From positions 2,125,410-2,189,409 of the forward strand of contig OV299793.1 of assembly GCA_923184405.1 (NCBI GenBank): DNA of 64,000 nt. The letters are read 5' to 3'. The notes beneath the pieces were generated by a model. That model was given only the letters and a program-made list of their open reading frames with translations, was not told the DNA's origin and ran no database searches. The DNA comes from Neisseria meningitidis (GTDB taxonomy: Bacteria > Pseudomonadota > Gammaproteobacteria > Burkholderiales > Neisseriaceae). A program made the position numbers and the translations under genes. Numbering within the stretch: position 1 is the first letter of the stretch; each line of letters starts with the position of its first letter. Below are positions 12,939 to 24,675 of the stretch, one piece after another.

Positions 12939-14481
12939 TTATAACGTTTCCGTCCGTTTTCCGCCTTCGCCGCCGTCCAACAGCAGGAAAATACCCAGCG
13001 CGAACGCCGCCAACAGCAATGTCAGCACCATCGCCCGCGCGTAATTATCCTCACCCGCGCGTCCCAAATAGGCATAAATCAAAGTCGTCAGCGTCTGCCA
13101 CTCGGGACGCGACAGGAACAAGGTTGCCGCAAATTCGCCCACGCAGGTTGCCGCCGCCAAAGTCAGACCGCGCCGCAACGCTGGTTTCAAGAGGGGGAAC
13201 GTGATGCGGCATGCCGTCTGAAAGCCGTTTGCGCCCAAACCCGCCGCCGCCCTGCCGTAATCCGGCGGCAGTGCGTCCCAAGCCGACAAAACATCTTTTG
13301 CCACAAACGGATACGCCAGCAGCGCATACATCGCCAGCAGCAACGGCAACGAAGCCGTCCACTGCGGATAAAGCAGCAGCACGCCCGCCGAAACACAAAC
13401 AAGCGACACCATAAACGGCAAAAACATCAGCCCGCGCATCCACGCCGACCGCCGCGCCGCTGCCGCATACACCACACCCAAAACCGCCGCCGCAAACACC
13501 GCCGCCGCCGAGAAGCACAAAGTATTCCACACCGCCTGCCACGTTTCACTTTCCATTAACACACGCCACGATTCGCCAGCCGACCACGCTTCCACAACAA
13601 TTGCCAACAAAGGAAACAGGCAGCACACAGACAACACCGCCGCCGCAAACGCCAGCAGCACATATTCCGCGACCGATTGCGGTGTCGACGGCATCACAGG
13701 GGCAACCGCCGTATCCGAACCCGCGCGTCTGCCGAACCACGCATACAGCAACCCCGCCGCCGCCGTTACCCCCAACAGCAGCCACACCAGCACCGAAGCA
13801 ACCGCCATATCGAGTTCGAACGTGACCAACTGGTAAATTTCCACTTCGACTGTGGCATAACAACTACCGCCCAGCAGCAGCGCCAGCCCGAACCCGGAAA
13901 AACAATACAGGAAGACAAGGCACACGCCGCCAGCAAGCCCCGGGCGCAAACAACTGGCACCTCAACGTCCCAAAACCGCCACTACGCCCCCGCACCCAAC
14001 GTCCGTGCCGTCTGAAGCAGTGCCGCAGGCACCGCACAAACCCCTGATACGCCGCCCTGACCAGCACAGGCAGGTTAAAAAACACATTGCCGTACAACAA
14101 CAGATACGGCGTATCCTGCCAGCCGCGCCACAACAGACCGTCCGCCCCGAACAGAGCCAGCACGCCCACGCCCGCCACCAACGTGGGCATCACAAAAGGC
14201 AGCATCAGCAGGCGCAGCAGCAAAGCCCGCCCCGGAAACGCCAGCCGCGCCAGCTCCCACGCGACAGGCACGCCCAAAGACAGCACCAGCATACAGGTCG
14301 CCGCTGCCTGATGAACCGACAACGCCAAACGTTTGAGCATATAGGCATCCGACAGCACCGCGCGCCACGCCTAACCGTCATACGCCGCCACCGCACACAA
14401 AGGCGCAACGACCATTACCGCCAAAAAAGCTGAAGGCTGCAGGGCAAAAGCACGTCATACTGCCCAACGCTGTGCATCCAT
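12939..14481 (-). pseudogene. thiP: Thiamine/iron ABC transporter permease, ThiP/FbpB type
   Basis: About 514 codons encoding two fused permease halves with about 12 membrane segments. Each half has an EAA-like loop: GAGAWRRFW..LPVLRP at about 13950-14000 and GLGANGFQTACRITFPLLKPA at about 13180-13240. The N-terminus starts at an ATG at 14481. It has TGA at 14455-14457 and TAG at 14371-14373, a lost G near 14026, a TAG near 13982 and a compensating insertion near 13950. The second half is intact to TETL. Known relatives import thiamine or ferric iron with a periplasmic binding protein, which I do not see here. Confidence 0.72.
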
Positions 14482-14591
14482 CGCCTTCTACACTTGAAAC
14501 ACTGATGTTGCGATTGTAGTCTAAAGCTCTGTCATACCGTATATTTCAATCCGACTACATACCGTATCCGACTTCCTCCCGCCGTCTGAAA

Positions 14592-14746
14592 TATAGTGGA
14601 TGAACAAAAATCAGGACAAGGCAACGAAGCCGCAGACAGTACAGATAGTACGGAACCGATTCACTTGGTGCTTCAGCACCTTAGAGAATCGTTCTCTTTG
14701 ATCTAAGGCAAGGCAACGCCGTACTGGTTGTTGTTAATCCACTATG
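14592..14746. repeat. Correia element, full length
   Basis: About 155 bp bounded by TATAGTGGAT and ATCCACTAT, in the ATCAGGACAAGG-first orientation. It lies 129 bp upstream of gntP. Confidence 0.88.
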
Positions 14747-14874
14747 AAATCGTTCAAATAAACAGGAATATAACTTCAGACAATCAACATACCGCCCGAT
14801 TTGTGCTATCGTTATCGCACAACTTAAAACAACCTGACAATTTTGTACTTTTATTACAGAGAAAGGCTTTACAA

Positions 14875-16258
14875 ATGGACGGCTGGACACAGACGCTGTC
14901 CGCGCAAACCCTGTTGGGCATTTCGGCGGCGGCAATCATCCTCATTCTGATTTTAATCGTCAAATTCCGCATCAACGCGCTGCTGACACTGGTCATCGTC
15001 AGCCTGCTGACGGCTTTGGCAACCGGTTTGCCCACAGGCAGCATTGTCAACGACGTACTGGTCAAAAACTTCGGCGGCACGCTCGGCGGCGTGGCGCTTC
15101 TGGTCGGCCTGGGCGCAATGCTCGGACGTCTGGTCGAAACATCCGGCGGCGCACAGTCGCTGGCGGACGCGCTGATCCGGATGTTCGGCGAAAAACGCGC
15201 ACCGTTCGCGCTGGGCGTTGCCTCGCTGATTTTCGGCTTCCCGATTTGCTTCGATGCCGGACTAATCGTCATACTGCCCATCGTGTTCGCCACCGCACGG
15301 AGCATGAAACAGGACGTACTGCCCTTCGCGCTTGACTCCATCGGCGCATTTTGCGTCAAGCACGTCTACCTGCCGCCCTATCCGGGCCCGATTGCCACTT
15401 CCCAATTTTACGGCGCGAACATCGGCCAAGTTTTGAATTTGGGTGTGCCGACCGACTTCATAACATGGTATTTCGGCGGCTAGATGCTCGGCAAAGTGTT
15501 GAGACGCACCATCATCTTCCAGTTCCCGAAATGCTCAGCGGCGGCACGCAAGACAACGACATGCCGAAAGAACCTGCCTAAGCAGGAACGGTCGTCGCCA
15601 TCATGCTGATTCCCATGCTGCTGATTTTCCTGAATACCGGCGTATCGGCCCTCATCAGCGAAAAACTCGTAAGTGCGGACGAAACCTGGGTTCAGACGGC
15701 AAAAATAATCGGTTCGACAGCGATCGCCCTTCTGATTTCCGTATTGGTCGCACTGTTTGTCTTGGGACGCAAACGCGGCGAAAGCGGCAGCGCGTTGGAA
15801 AAAACCGTGGACGGCGCACTCGCCCCCGTCTGTTCCGTGATTCTGATTACCAACGCGGGCGGTATGTTCGGCGGCGTTTTGCGCGCTGCCGGCATCGGCA
15901 AGGCACTCGCCGACAGCATGGCGAATTTGAGCATTACCGTCCTTTTGGGCTGCTGCCTTGTCGCCTGGCACTGCGTATCGCGCAAGGTTCGGCAACCGTC
16001 GCCCTGACCACCACTGCCGCGCTGATGGCTCCTGCCGTTGCCGCCGTCTGCTTTACCGACTGGCAGCTCGCCTGTATCGTATTGGCAACGGCGGCAGGTT
16101 CGGTCGGTTGCAGCCACTTCAACGACTCCGGCTACAGGCTGGTCAGCCGCCTCTTGGACATGGACGTACCGACCACGCTGAAAACCTGGATGATCAAGCA
16201 AACCCTCATCGCACTCATCGGCTTTGCCTTGTCCACACTGCTGTTATCCATCGTCTGA
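14875..16258 (+). pseudogene. gntP: GntP-family gluconate:H+ symporter
   Basis: A polytopic permease that imports gluconate. The first 200 residues are clean (MDGWTQTLSAQTLLGISAA..., with FGFPICFDAGLIVILPIVF and DSIGAFCVKHVYLPPYPGP typical of GntP). Damage follows: TAG at 15481-15483, a shift near 15506, TAA at 15579-15581, and a lost C near 15966. Matching blocks continue (LALRIAQGSATVALTTAAALMAP, GCSHFNDSGY, DVPTTLKTW) to the TGA at 16256-16258. Normal length about 461 residues. It is followed 19 bp later by gntK. Confidence 0.8.
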
Positions 16259-16277
16259 CAGACGGAAAAGATAGTAA

Positions 16278-16797
16278 ATGACTACGCATTTTGTCGTTAT
16301 GGGCGTATGCGGCTGCAGCAAGACCACCGCCGCGCTGTCCCTGCAGAAAACACCTCGGTCAATGTCCCTATGCCGAAGGCGACGAGTTCCACACCCAAGC
16401 CAACCGCGACAAGATGGGCGCAAGTATTCCACTGACCGATGAAGACCGATATCCGTAGTTGGGCAATCTGCGCGACTGGATGACGCAACAGGCGCAAAAC
16501 GGTGCGAACCACACCATCGTAACCTGTTCCGCCCTCAAACGCGGCTACCGCGACATTCTGCGCGGAGCCGAACGCAAAGCTGCCTTCATCCGCCTCAGTC
16601 CGCCGCAAGACATCAACCTCGAGCGCATGATGTCGCGCAAAGGACATTATATGAAAGCAAGGATGCTCGATTCGCAACTAGAAATCCTCGAGGAACTGGG
16701 CGAAGGCGAATACGGGGTCAAAATCGCCAACCCCGGCACGCCCGAAGCAATCGAAGCCGACATTCTGAACTGCGTTGCCTCGGAAAACCTGCTTTAA
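16278..16797 (+). pseudogene. gntK: Gluconokinase
   Basis: Phosphorylates gluconate to 6-phosphogluconate. It starts MTTHFVVMGVCGCSKTT: the P-loop usually reads GVSGCGKTT, so a glycine is Ser here. An extra A near 16345 shifts the frame (YAEGDEFHTQANRDKMGA reads in +1), and TAG at 16456-16458 replaces the Trp of PWLGNL. The rest (IVTCSALKRGYRDILRG, LERMMSRKGHYMKA, LE..EGEYGVKI) is intact. Partner of gntP in one operon. Confidence 0.82.
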
Positions 16798-16877
16798 AGC
16801 AATATGCCGTCTGAAGCCCGACACAGGATGGGTTTCAGACTCCATAAACATCGGGAACAGAATGGATTACATTGATT

Positions 16878-17032
16878 TATAGTGGATCAACAAAAACCAG
16901 TACGGCGTTGCCTCGCCTTAGCTCAAACAGAACGATTCTCTAACATGCTCAAGCACCAAGTGAATCGGTTCCGTACTATTTGTACTGTCTGCGGCTTCGT
17001 CGCCTTGTCCAGATCTTTGTTAATCCACTATA
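16878..17032. repeat. Correia element, full length
   Basis: 155 bp with TATAGTGGATCAAC and GTTAATCCACTATA ends, in the opposite orientation to the element upstream of gntP. Confidence 0.88.
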
Positions 17033-17082
17033 AAATGGAAAATACCCGGCTATCGTCTCATTTTCGCTTTAATCAGCCACAA

Positions 17083-17117
17083 AAATGCCGTCTGAAACCC
17101 TTTCAGACGGCATTTCT
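17083..17117. terminator. Inverted uptake-sequence terminator
   Basis: AAAATGCCGTCTGAAA and TTTCAGACGGCATTT hairpin between gntK and thrB, suited to both directions. Confidence 0.75.
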
Positions 17118-17135
17118 GTCAAACGCCGGACGCAC

Positions 17136-18052
17136 TCAATCCAAACTCAACAGCAGGTTGCGGAACGCGTTCGGGTCTTTGATAAACGTCATCTCGCCCG
17201 CCTGCGGAAGATGAAAATCCATCAGGCGCGACACCCAAAAACGGATGCAGCTGGCGCGTTGGGCGGTCGGAAAATACGCCTTTTCTTCGGCACTCAAGGG
17301 GCGCACGCCCTCATAACCGCCGATAAAAGCCTTTGTCAACGCCTCATCCAACTGATTGTCCGCCGTCCTTGCCCAATCGTTGACCGCAATCGCCAAGTCA
17401 TACATAAAATTGCCCCGGCAGGCATAATAAAAATCGATAAAGCCCGACACCTGACCGCCGTCAAGCAACACATTGTCTTTAAACAAATCGGCGTGGATGA
17501 TGCCCGAAGGCAGATGATTGCCGAGATTGTCCCTCAGCGCATCGATTTCGGAACACAGCAGCGCAGCATCGTCTTGCGACAGGACGGGCAGCAGCCGGGC
17601 GCACGCCTCCGTCCACCACGCATCGTAACGCGGGTTTTCCATTTCCAAAGGGAAATCGGCGGCGACAAGGTGCATTTTGGCCAACATCGCACCGGTATGG
17701 AAACACTGCTCCGCCGTCGGCAGCGCAGTATCCGAACCTTTCGGGCAGGCAACCAAGCAGGCGGGCTTGCCCGCCGAAACGGAATCAAGCCGGCCGTCTT
17801 TGCGCGCAACAGGCGCGGCAACCGCCACGCCCTTCATACTCAAATGCCGATTAAGCTCCAGAAAAAACGGCAGCTCTTCCTGTTTCAACACTTCAAACAC
17901 GGTCAGCACATAACGTCCCGAAGTCGTCGTCAGAAAATAATTGCTGTTGGTAATCCCCTGCGCGATGCCCTGCAGGGAAACAAATTCCCCAAATCGTAAC
18001 CGCTCAGGAAGCCGCGCATTTCATCATCGGAAACACTGGTATAAACAGACAT
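17136..18052 (-). CDS. thrB: Homoserine kinase (one frameshift)
   Basis: ThrB of the ThrB2/choline-kinase-like fold makes O-phosphohomoserine for threonine. It starts [22 protein letters not shown] and then loses a base near 17985-17990. The rest is intact and shows the aminoglycoside-kinase-like catalytic loop [29 protein letters not shown] (about residues 185-215). Length corresponds to 305 residues. Confidence 0.88.
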
Positions 18053-18087
18053 ATCAATTCACTTGCTCAAAACAATCAAACCCGCCG

Positions 18088-18798
18088 TCAGAACGCCGGA
18101 CGGCAAGCAAACATATAAGTCACATCGGTCGAATCGCACAGGGCATAAGTTTACGACAAAACATGGTAAGTCATACCCTTCGTATCCGCCACATCCAAGC
18201 CTGCCTGACGGCACATCCGCGCCAGCTCGGCAGGTGCGATGAAGTTTTTCCAGTCGTGCATGGCGTTGGGGACAAACTTCAACAGATATTCCGCCGCTAC
18301 AATCAGATGCGGCACGATTTCGGGTTTTGATTGATGGTAGAAAAAAATACCATGACGTCCGGTTTGACCAGATTGGCACAAGCACGCACGATGGCGGCGG
18401 GATCGCGGACGTGTTCCATCATTTCCTGACGTTACCACATCGAACGAGTGCGGTTCCGCCTCGGCAAGGTCTTCCACGCGGATACATACGTATTCGATAT
18501 CGACGACATTGTTCAAAGCCGCGTGCAGGCGGGCGGTTTCCAGCGACTACTCCGCCATGTCGATACCCCCCACAAACGCCGCGCCGCAATAATCATACTT
18601 TCCGCCAGGATGCCGCCGCCACAGCCACATCAAAACCCGTTTGCCGCGCACATCCGCGTGTCCGTCGATATAATCCAGATACAGCGGATTGATGTCGTGC
18701 AAGGTTTTGAACTCGCCCGACTTGTCCCACCATTAGTCGGCAATCCGGCAAAAATTGGCGATTTCCCCCCCATCGACAATATAAATTTTGACGGACAT
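18088..18798 (-). pseudogene. ubiG: UbiG, ubiquinone biosynthesis O-methyltransferase
   Basis: Class I SAM methyltransferase acting twice in ubiquinone synthesis. [36 protein letters not shown] and the [13 protein letters not shown] loop can be traced, as can [20 protein letters not shown] and [27 protein letters not shown]. Damage: TAA in place of the Lys before WWD, two deletions in the DVGCGGG loop near 18627, changes near 18420, and TAA in place of Gln after YHVLS. Expected length about 237 codons. UbiG is needed for respiration on ubiquinone, so errors are possible. Confidence 0.78.
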
Positions 18799-18961
18799 AA
18801 TGCCTGACAAATGACGAAACGCCCACTCCAAAGCCCAATATCATACTACGGAACACAATGCCGTCACAAAGCCTTTACAAGCGGAGCGGCACAAATGCCT
18901 TACAAATCCTGACAAAGTACGGCATAATGGCCGCTCGCTTATTCTGGCAGAATGACAAAAT

Positions 18962-20203
18962 ATGCCCAAAAAAACCCCATCACTGTTCGACAGCGCGATG
19001 ATTACCGCCGGCACAGTCATCGGCACAGGTATGATCGCCAACCCGACCGCCACAACAGGCGTATGATTTACCGACTCGCTGGCCGTGTTGCTGTACACCT
19101 GGATTTCATGCACTCCATCGGCCAGATGATTTTGGAAGTCAACACGCACTACCCCAACGGCGCGAGCATCGATACCATGGTCAAATACCTGATTGGACGC
19201 GGCTGGAACATCATCGACAGCAACGCCGTCGCCTACGTGTGATACCTGATCACTTACGCTTACACCTTCGTCGGCAGCGACCTGACCGCCAAAGGCATAG
19301 GCAACGCCGCAGGCGGCAACGTTCCACTCACCGTCGGACAACTCGTCTTATTCGGCATCCTCGCCATTTGCGTATGGGCATCCGCACGCTTGGTCGACCG
19401 ATTCACCAGCGTACTCATCGGCGGCATGGTATTAACCTTAATCTAGGCAACCAGCGGCCTGACTGCCGATGCCAAAATGCCCGTCCTGTTCGACAGCCAA
19501 GCCCCCGCCGGCACCAGCTACAGGATTTACGCCGCCACCGCCCTGCCCGTCTGCCTTGCGCCATTCGGATTCCAAGGCAACGTCTCCAGCCTGCTCAAAT
19601 ACTTTAAAGGCGACGCGCCCAAACTGCCTAAATCCATCGAGACAGGCACACTGATTGCGCTGGTAATTTACGTCCTCTCGCAAACCGCCATACAAGGCAA
19701 CCAGCCGCGAAACGAGTTCATGCGCGTGATTGCCGCCGAAGCGCAAGTCTCCGTCCTCATTGTAACAATGTCCAAATTCGCCCAAACAGGCAATATGGAT
19801 AAAATAATAACACTGTAAACCTATAAAATGAACGAAAATTTATAATAAGGGATTATTCTCAAACTCTTCGATTATCATTGCTGACATTTTCAGATGGAAA
19901 GACAGTATATCTGACCGTAAATCAAAACCAACGCATTTACCTAAATGCTGGCGATAATTTAATAAAAGATCTTGTATACCGGCTTAGTTACCGCCATGGG
20001 CTAAATCTTCCTGGAGGTTACTTTATGGGCAGCCATCATCCCAGCCATGCTAAATATACTATTGGCTTAAAAAATTCGGTGAAGGCAAAACATATCAAGT
20101 TTACGAAAAAATGTGACAGATGGACCAGGCGTTACTATTGGTCATGGTCGCTGTCGGAGCACAGATATTGAGAAAAATTGAGCTCGTCCCCGTATTTAAA
20201 TGA
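18962..20203 (+). pseudogene. Aromatic amino-acid permease (TyrP/Mtr type)
   Basis: Hydroxy/aromatic amino acid permease, normally about 413 residues with 11 membrane segments. It opens MPKKTPSLFDSAMITAGTVIGTGM. In-frame stops at 19064-19066, 19240-19242 and 19444-19446 each fall where I expect Trp. A lost C near 19109 adds a frameshift. From about 19800 the sequence turns AT-rich with many stops, yet it still aligns to the family: LFDY at about 19868, KKFGEGKTYQVY at about 20071-20105 and IELVPVFK at the very end. Clearly dead. Confidence 0.82.
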
Positions 20204-20338
20204 TAAGGGCAAAATACCATCTGAAGTATGCCGGCAACTAAAGATAGAATTGAAGAGTTATCACGCAGCACAGGCAAATTAATATATATATGTCACTATA
20301 ATCCCATCCCCGAACCTGCCCAAACCAAAGGAAACGCG

Positions 20339-20900
20339 ATGAAACTCATCATTCTCGACCGCGACGGCGTCATCAATCAGGACCGCGACAACTTCGTCAA
20401 ATCCGTTGACGAGTGGATACCTGTCGAAGGCAGCATGGATGCGGTGGCATTTCTGACGCAGGCAGGCTACACCGTCGCCGTTGCCACCAACCAATCCGGC
20501 ATCGGGCGCAAATATTTTACCGTTCAAAACCTTACCGAAATGCACGCCAAAATGCACCGCCTCGTCCGTCAGGCAGGCGGCGAAATCAACGGCATCTGGT
20601 TCTGCCCGCACACCGATGCCGACAACTGCAACTGCCGCAAGCCCAAACCGGGTATGATTGAAGACATCATCGGACGCTTCAACGCCCAAGCCTCGGAAAC
20701 CTGGCTGGTCGGCGACAGCCTGCGCGATTTGCAGGCAATCGATGCCGTCGGCGGAAAACCCGCGCTGGTTCTGACCGGAAAAGGCAAAAACGCTCTCCCA
20801 ACACGGACACGAATTACCCGAACACACACAGGTTTTCGATACCTTGCTCGATTTCTCACAATACATCATGCAGGAAAACGCCGCACCGCAAGCCGACTGA
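20339..20900 (+). CDS. gmhB: D-glycero-beta-D-manno-heptose-1,7-bisphosphate 7-phosphatase (C-terminal frameshift)
   Basis: HAD phosphatase in ADP-heptose synthesis for the LOS inner core. MKLIILDRDGVINQD carries the DxD nucleophile motif, then VATNQSGIGR, the zinc-binding C-P-H...C-x-C loop (CPHTDADNCNCRKPKPGM) and the WLVGDSLRDLQAID motif. The A-run at 20786-20790 is two short of the length needed to continue into LSQHGHELPEHTQVF and AAPQAD. As read, the frame runs on into nlaB, which I regard as an artefact. Confidence 0.9.
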
Positions 20901-20929
20901 ACATACCGCATTTCCGACAAGGCAAAACC

Positions 20930-21671
20930 ATGCTCATCATCCGCAACCTGATTTACTGGCTGATACTCTGTTCCACCCTGATTTTCCTCTTTCCCTTTAT
21001 GCTGCTCGCCTCGCCTTTCCGGGACGGGGCGCACAAGATGGCGCGGGTCCGGGTCAAAATCCTCAACCTCTCGCTCAAACACATCGTCGGGCTCAAATAC
21101 CGCATCATCGGCGCGGAAAACATCCCCGACCGCCCCGCCGTCATCTGCGCCAAACACCAAAGCGGCTGGGAAACGCTCGCCCTTCAGGACATTTTTCCGC
21201 CGCAGGTTTACGTTGCCAAACGCGAGTTGTTCAAAATCCCCTTTTTCGGCTGGGGCTTGAAACTGGTCAAAACCATAGGCATAGACCGCAACAACCGCCG
21301 CGAAGCCAACGAGCAGCTCATAAAACAGGGGTTGGCGCGCAAAAACGAAGGCTATTGGATTACCATTTTCCCCGAAGGCACGCGCCTTGCGCCCGGAAAA
21401 CGCGGCAAATACAAACTCGGCGGCGCGCGCATGGCGAAAATGTTTGAGATGGACATCGTCCCCGTCGCCCTCAACAGCGGCGAATTTTGGCCGAAAAACT
21501 CCTTTCTGAAATATCCGGGAAATCACCGTCGTCATCTGTCCGACCATCCCGCACGCAAGCGGCAGCGAAGCCGAATTGATGGAAAAATGCGAACATCTCA
21601 TCGAAACGCAACAACCGCTTATTTCCGGCGCAGGCCCGTTTGCCGCCAAAATGCCGTCTGAAACCGCATGA
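20930..21671 (+). CDS. nlaB: 1-acyl-sn-glycerol-3-phosphate acyltransferase (C-terminal frameshift)
   Basis: PlsC-type enzyme that makes phosphatidic acid from lysophosphatidic acid. An N-terminal membrane anchor (LIYWLILCSTLIFLFPFML), then AKHQSGWETL (variant of the HX4D acyltransferase motif), YVAKRELFKIPFFGW and FPEGTRLAPGKRGKYKLGG (motif III). Two bases are missing near 21522-21527, after which ITVVICPTIPHASGSEAEL reads in another frame. It ends with an uptake sequence inside the coding region, and its stop overlaps the next start (ATGA). 29 bp after gmhB. Confidence 0.88.
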
Positions 21672-22379
21672 CCGCCTTTGTCCACACCCTTTCAGACGGC
21701 ATGGAACTGACCGTCGAAATCAAGCGCCGTGCCAAGAAAAACCTGATTATCCGCCCCACCAACACACATACCGTCCGCATCAGCGTCCCACCCTGCTTCT
21801 CCGTCTCCGCTCTAAACCGCTGGCTGTATGAAAACGAAGCCGTCCTGCGGCAAACACTGGCGAAAACACCGCCGCCGCAAACTGCCGAAAACCGGCTGCC
21901 CGAACATATCCGGTTCCACGGCAGACAGCTTGCCCTCACCGCCCATCAAGACACGCAAATCCTGCTGATGCCGTCTGAAATCCGTGTTCCCGAAGGCGCA
22001 CCCGAAAACAGCTTGCGCTGCTGCGGGACTTTTGGAACGGCAGGCGCACAGTTACCTGATTCCCGCCTCGAACGCCACGCCCGCACCACACAACTGTTCC
22101 CGCCCCTCCTCGCTGACCTCTGCCAAAACCTCCCGGGGCGTGTGCCGCAAAACCACAGGCATACGCTTCAACTGGCGGCTAGTCGGCGCACCGGAATACG
22201 TTGCCGACTATGTCTGCATACACGAACTCTGCCACCTCGCCCACGCCGACCACAGCCGCGCGTTACAGGCACTGACCCGCCGCTTCGCACCCTACACGCC
22301 CGAAGCGAAACAGTGGCTCAAAATCCACGGCAGGGAACTTTTCTGCCTCTGGGCTCCGAAGCAGCGGCCGTCCGCGTAA
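21668..22379 (+). CDS. YgjP/SprT-like zinc metalloprotease-family protein (several frameshifts)
   Basis: DUF45-family protein with the zinc motif HELCHLAHADH near 22220-22250. It starts MTAFVHTLSDGMELTVEIK, overlapping the nlaB stop by 4 bp. Three single-base homopolymer losses (near 22005, 22030 and 22065) cancel each other, and a fourth near 22105 shifts the end into the frame that reads FNWRLVGAPEYVADYVC and IHGRELF. The substrate of this family in Neisseria is unknown. Confidence 0.78.
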
Positions 22380-22607
22380 GAGCAGCGGCAGCCGCCGCTT
22401 TCAGACGGCATCCGTGCCGGAACAGGCACGCGCCCGCCCGATTCAAACCGCGATGACGCTTTGCCGCCGGTTCAGGGCAGGATGGCGGCACACACGCCGT
22501 CTGCCGCGTTTCATTTCCACCGCTCTGCTGAACCCGAAACCCGCCCGGTCCGACGTGCGGTATGAAACGCTTAAGCTGGCGCGAAGTCTTTTACTGATTT
22601 GCCCGCG

Positions 22608-22645
22608 AAAATGCCGTCTGAAAGGTTTTCGGACGGCATTTTTTT
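22608..22645. terminator. Inverted uptake-sequence terminator
   Basis: AAAATGCCGTCTGAAAGG and a near-perfect TTCGGACGGCATTTTTTT partner, with a T run on the plus strand. Confidence 0.7.
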
Positions 22646-22739
22646 GCGTTTCCCAGGATGGCGGCGGATTCGTAAAAGGCGGTCAGGGTGGATTGTAGGA
22701 TGGGTTGAGACCTGCCGAATCCGCCGCATCTGCCAAATC

Positions 22740-23395
22740 TACCGCCGTCATTCCTACGAAAGTGGGAATCTAGAACGCGGGGTTAAGAAAACCTGCATCC
22801 CGTCATTCCCACGAAAGTGGGGATCCAGTTTTTTGAGTTTCAGTCATTTCCGATAAATTGCCTTAGCATTGAATGTCTAGATTCCCGCCTGCGCGGGAAT
22901 GACGAATCCATCCATACGGAAACCTGCACCGCGTCATGCCTACGAACCTGCATTCCGTCATTCCCACGAAAGTGCAATCCGTCATTCACAGGAATCTTTG
23001 AATCCTGTTTTTTGAGTTTCAGTCATTCCCGCTAAATTGAATTAGGATTGAATGTCTAGATTCCCGCATTCGCAAGAATGAGGAATCCATCTGTACGGAA
23101 ACCTTCATCGAGTCATTCCTAAGAACTTGAATTCCGTCATTCCCACGAAAGTGGGAATCCAGGACTCAGAATCTCAGAAACCGGTTTACCCGATAAGTTT
23201 CCGCACCTACAGACCTACATTCCCGCCTGCGCGGGAATGACGAATCCATCCATACAGAAACCTATATGCTGTCATTCCTACGAGCCTACATCCCGGCATA
23301 CCGACGAAGTTTCGTTCGCGTCATTCCCACGAACCTGCATTCCGTCATTCCCACGAAAGTGGGAATCTAGTTTTGTCGGTGCGGAAACTTATCGG
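22740..23395. repeat. Neisserial intergenic mosaic element array (dRS3 repeats)
   Basis: At least ten copies of the 20-bp inverted repeat ATTCCC-N8-GGGAAT (for example 22750-22769), some degenerate, alternating with about 40-60 bp spacer repeats that share short motifs such as CCGATAAATTG, AATCCATCCATACGGAAACC and GACCTACATTCC. No gene lies inside. Such arrays are hot spots for recombination and phage or DNA insertion in Neisseria. Confidence 0.88.
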
Positions 23396-23396
23396 A

Positions 23397-23549
23397 TATA
23401 GTGGATTAACAAAAATCAGGACAAGGCGACGAAGCCGCAGACAGTACAAATAATACGGAACCGATTCACTCGTGCTTCAGCACCTTAGAGAATCATTCTC
23501 TTTGAGCTAAGGCGAGGCAACGCCGTACTGGTTTTGTTAATCCACTATA
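23397..23549. repeat. Correia element, full length
   Basis: 153 bp with TATAGTGGATTAAC and GTTAATCCACTATA ends, embedded at the edge of the dRS3 array upstream of truA. Confidence 0.88.
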
Positions 23550-23760
23550 AAATGGTTTCTTTAGATTTTACGTCCTAGATTCCCGACTGCGCGGGAATGA
23601 CGATTCGGGCACTCCTGACAGGGTGAATTCACAGGATAGCGATTCGTAGCAACTGCATCCCCCCAACTCCCCAAACAACGCCGCGCGCCCGGGCAATTGC
23701 CGTTTCCTGCAAAATCTGCGATACAATGCAGTCTGAACATTTATCCGAATCCCAAATCCG

Positions 23761-24553
23761 ATGGATACCGCACAAAAACAACGCTGGGCAATAACCCTAT
23801 CCTATGATGGCAGCCGCTTTTACGGCTGGCAGAAACAGGCTGACGGCGTACCGACCGTTCAGGCGGCATTGGAAACCGCGCTCGCCCAAATAGCAGGGGA
23901 AGCGGTTTCCACCACTGTTGCAGACGGGACCGACATAAGCGTGCATGCCACCGCCCAAGTCGTCCACTTCGACACAACCGCCGCCCGTCCCCAACAGGCA
24001 TGGGTGCGCGGCGTAAATGCCCACCTGCCCGAAGGCATTGCCGTTTTGCACGCCCGACAGGTCGCCCCCGAATTTCACGCCGCTTCGACGCATACGGACG
24101 GCATTACCGCTACCTGCTCGAATCCGTCCCCGTCCGTTCCCCCTGCTCAAAAACAGGGCAGGCTGGACACACCTCAAACTCGACATCGGGCCGATGCGCC
24201 GGGCTGCCGCCGTTGATCGGCGAACAAGACTTCTCCAGCTTCCGCGCCGCCGAATGCCAGGCAAAATCCCCGTCAAACCATCTACCGCGCCGACCTTACC
24301 CAAAGCTCAGGACTCGTCCGCCTCGATTTGCACGGCAACGCCTTTTTGCACCATATGGTACGCAACATCATGGGCGCGCTCGTCTATGTCGGCAGCGGCA
24401 GACTCAGCGTCGAAGGCTTCGCCGCACTGATTCAGAACGCAGCCGCCTCAAAGCCCCGCCGACGCTTCGATGCCCGACGGACTTTACCCGACAGGCGTCG
24501 ACTATCCCGAGGCATACGGCATCATCCGCCCCCAAATCCCCGAATGGCTTTAA
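23761..24553 (+). CDS. truA: tRNA pseudouridine synthase A (multiple frameshifts)
   Basis: Forms pseudouridine at positions 38-40 of tRNA. The N-terminus reads cleanly ([36 protein letters not shown]). The catalytic loop normally reads GRTDTGVHA; here it is DGTDISVHA, so the Asp remains but the preceding Arg is altered. A lost C at about 24079-24082 starts a series of shifts through which [33 protein letters not shown] and [16 protein letters not shown] can still be followed to the TAA at 24551. Expected about 265 residues. Confidence 0.85.
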
Positions 24554-24675
24554 AACATTCTTGTCGCGGAGATTTTGAAATCGGACAAACTGTCAGGCAA
24601 TCTTTTTCAATGTTGACACTACCTCATCAAGGTACTAACATTGTTATTACATAAACTGGTGAATATGGTACGTAT

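Noticed and set aside
13019..14433. Several Pro/Arg/Gln-rich frames opposite thiP
   Set aside because: They are shadows of GC-rich coding DNA, with low-complexity composition and no ribosome-binding context.
15480..16201. Long antisense frames in gntP
   Set aside because: They lie opposite clear GntP blocks and show no family match.
20228..21661. A 477-codon frame that seems to fuse GmhB to an acyltransferase
   Set aside because: The join arises from a two-base shortage in an A run at the end of gmhB. Restoring it gives the normal GmhB end and a separate nlaB start.
20279..21685. A 468-codon antisense frame opposite gmhB and nlaB
   Set aside because: It mirrors real coding sequence with strong codon-position bias and has no recognisable domains.
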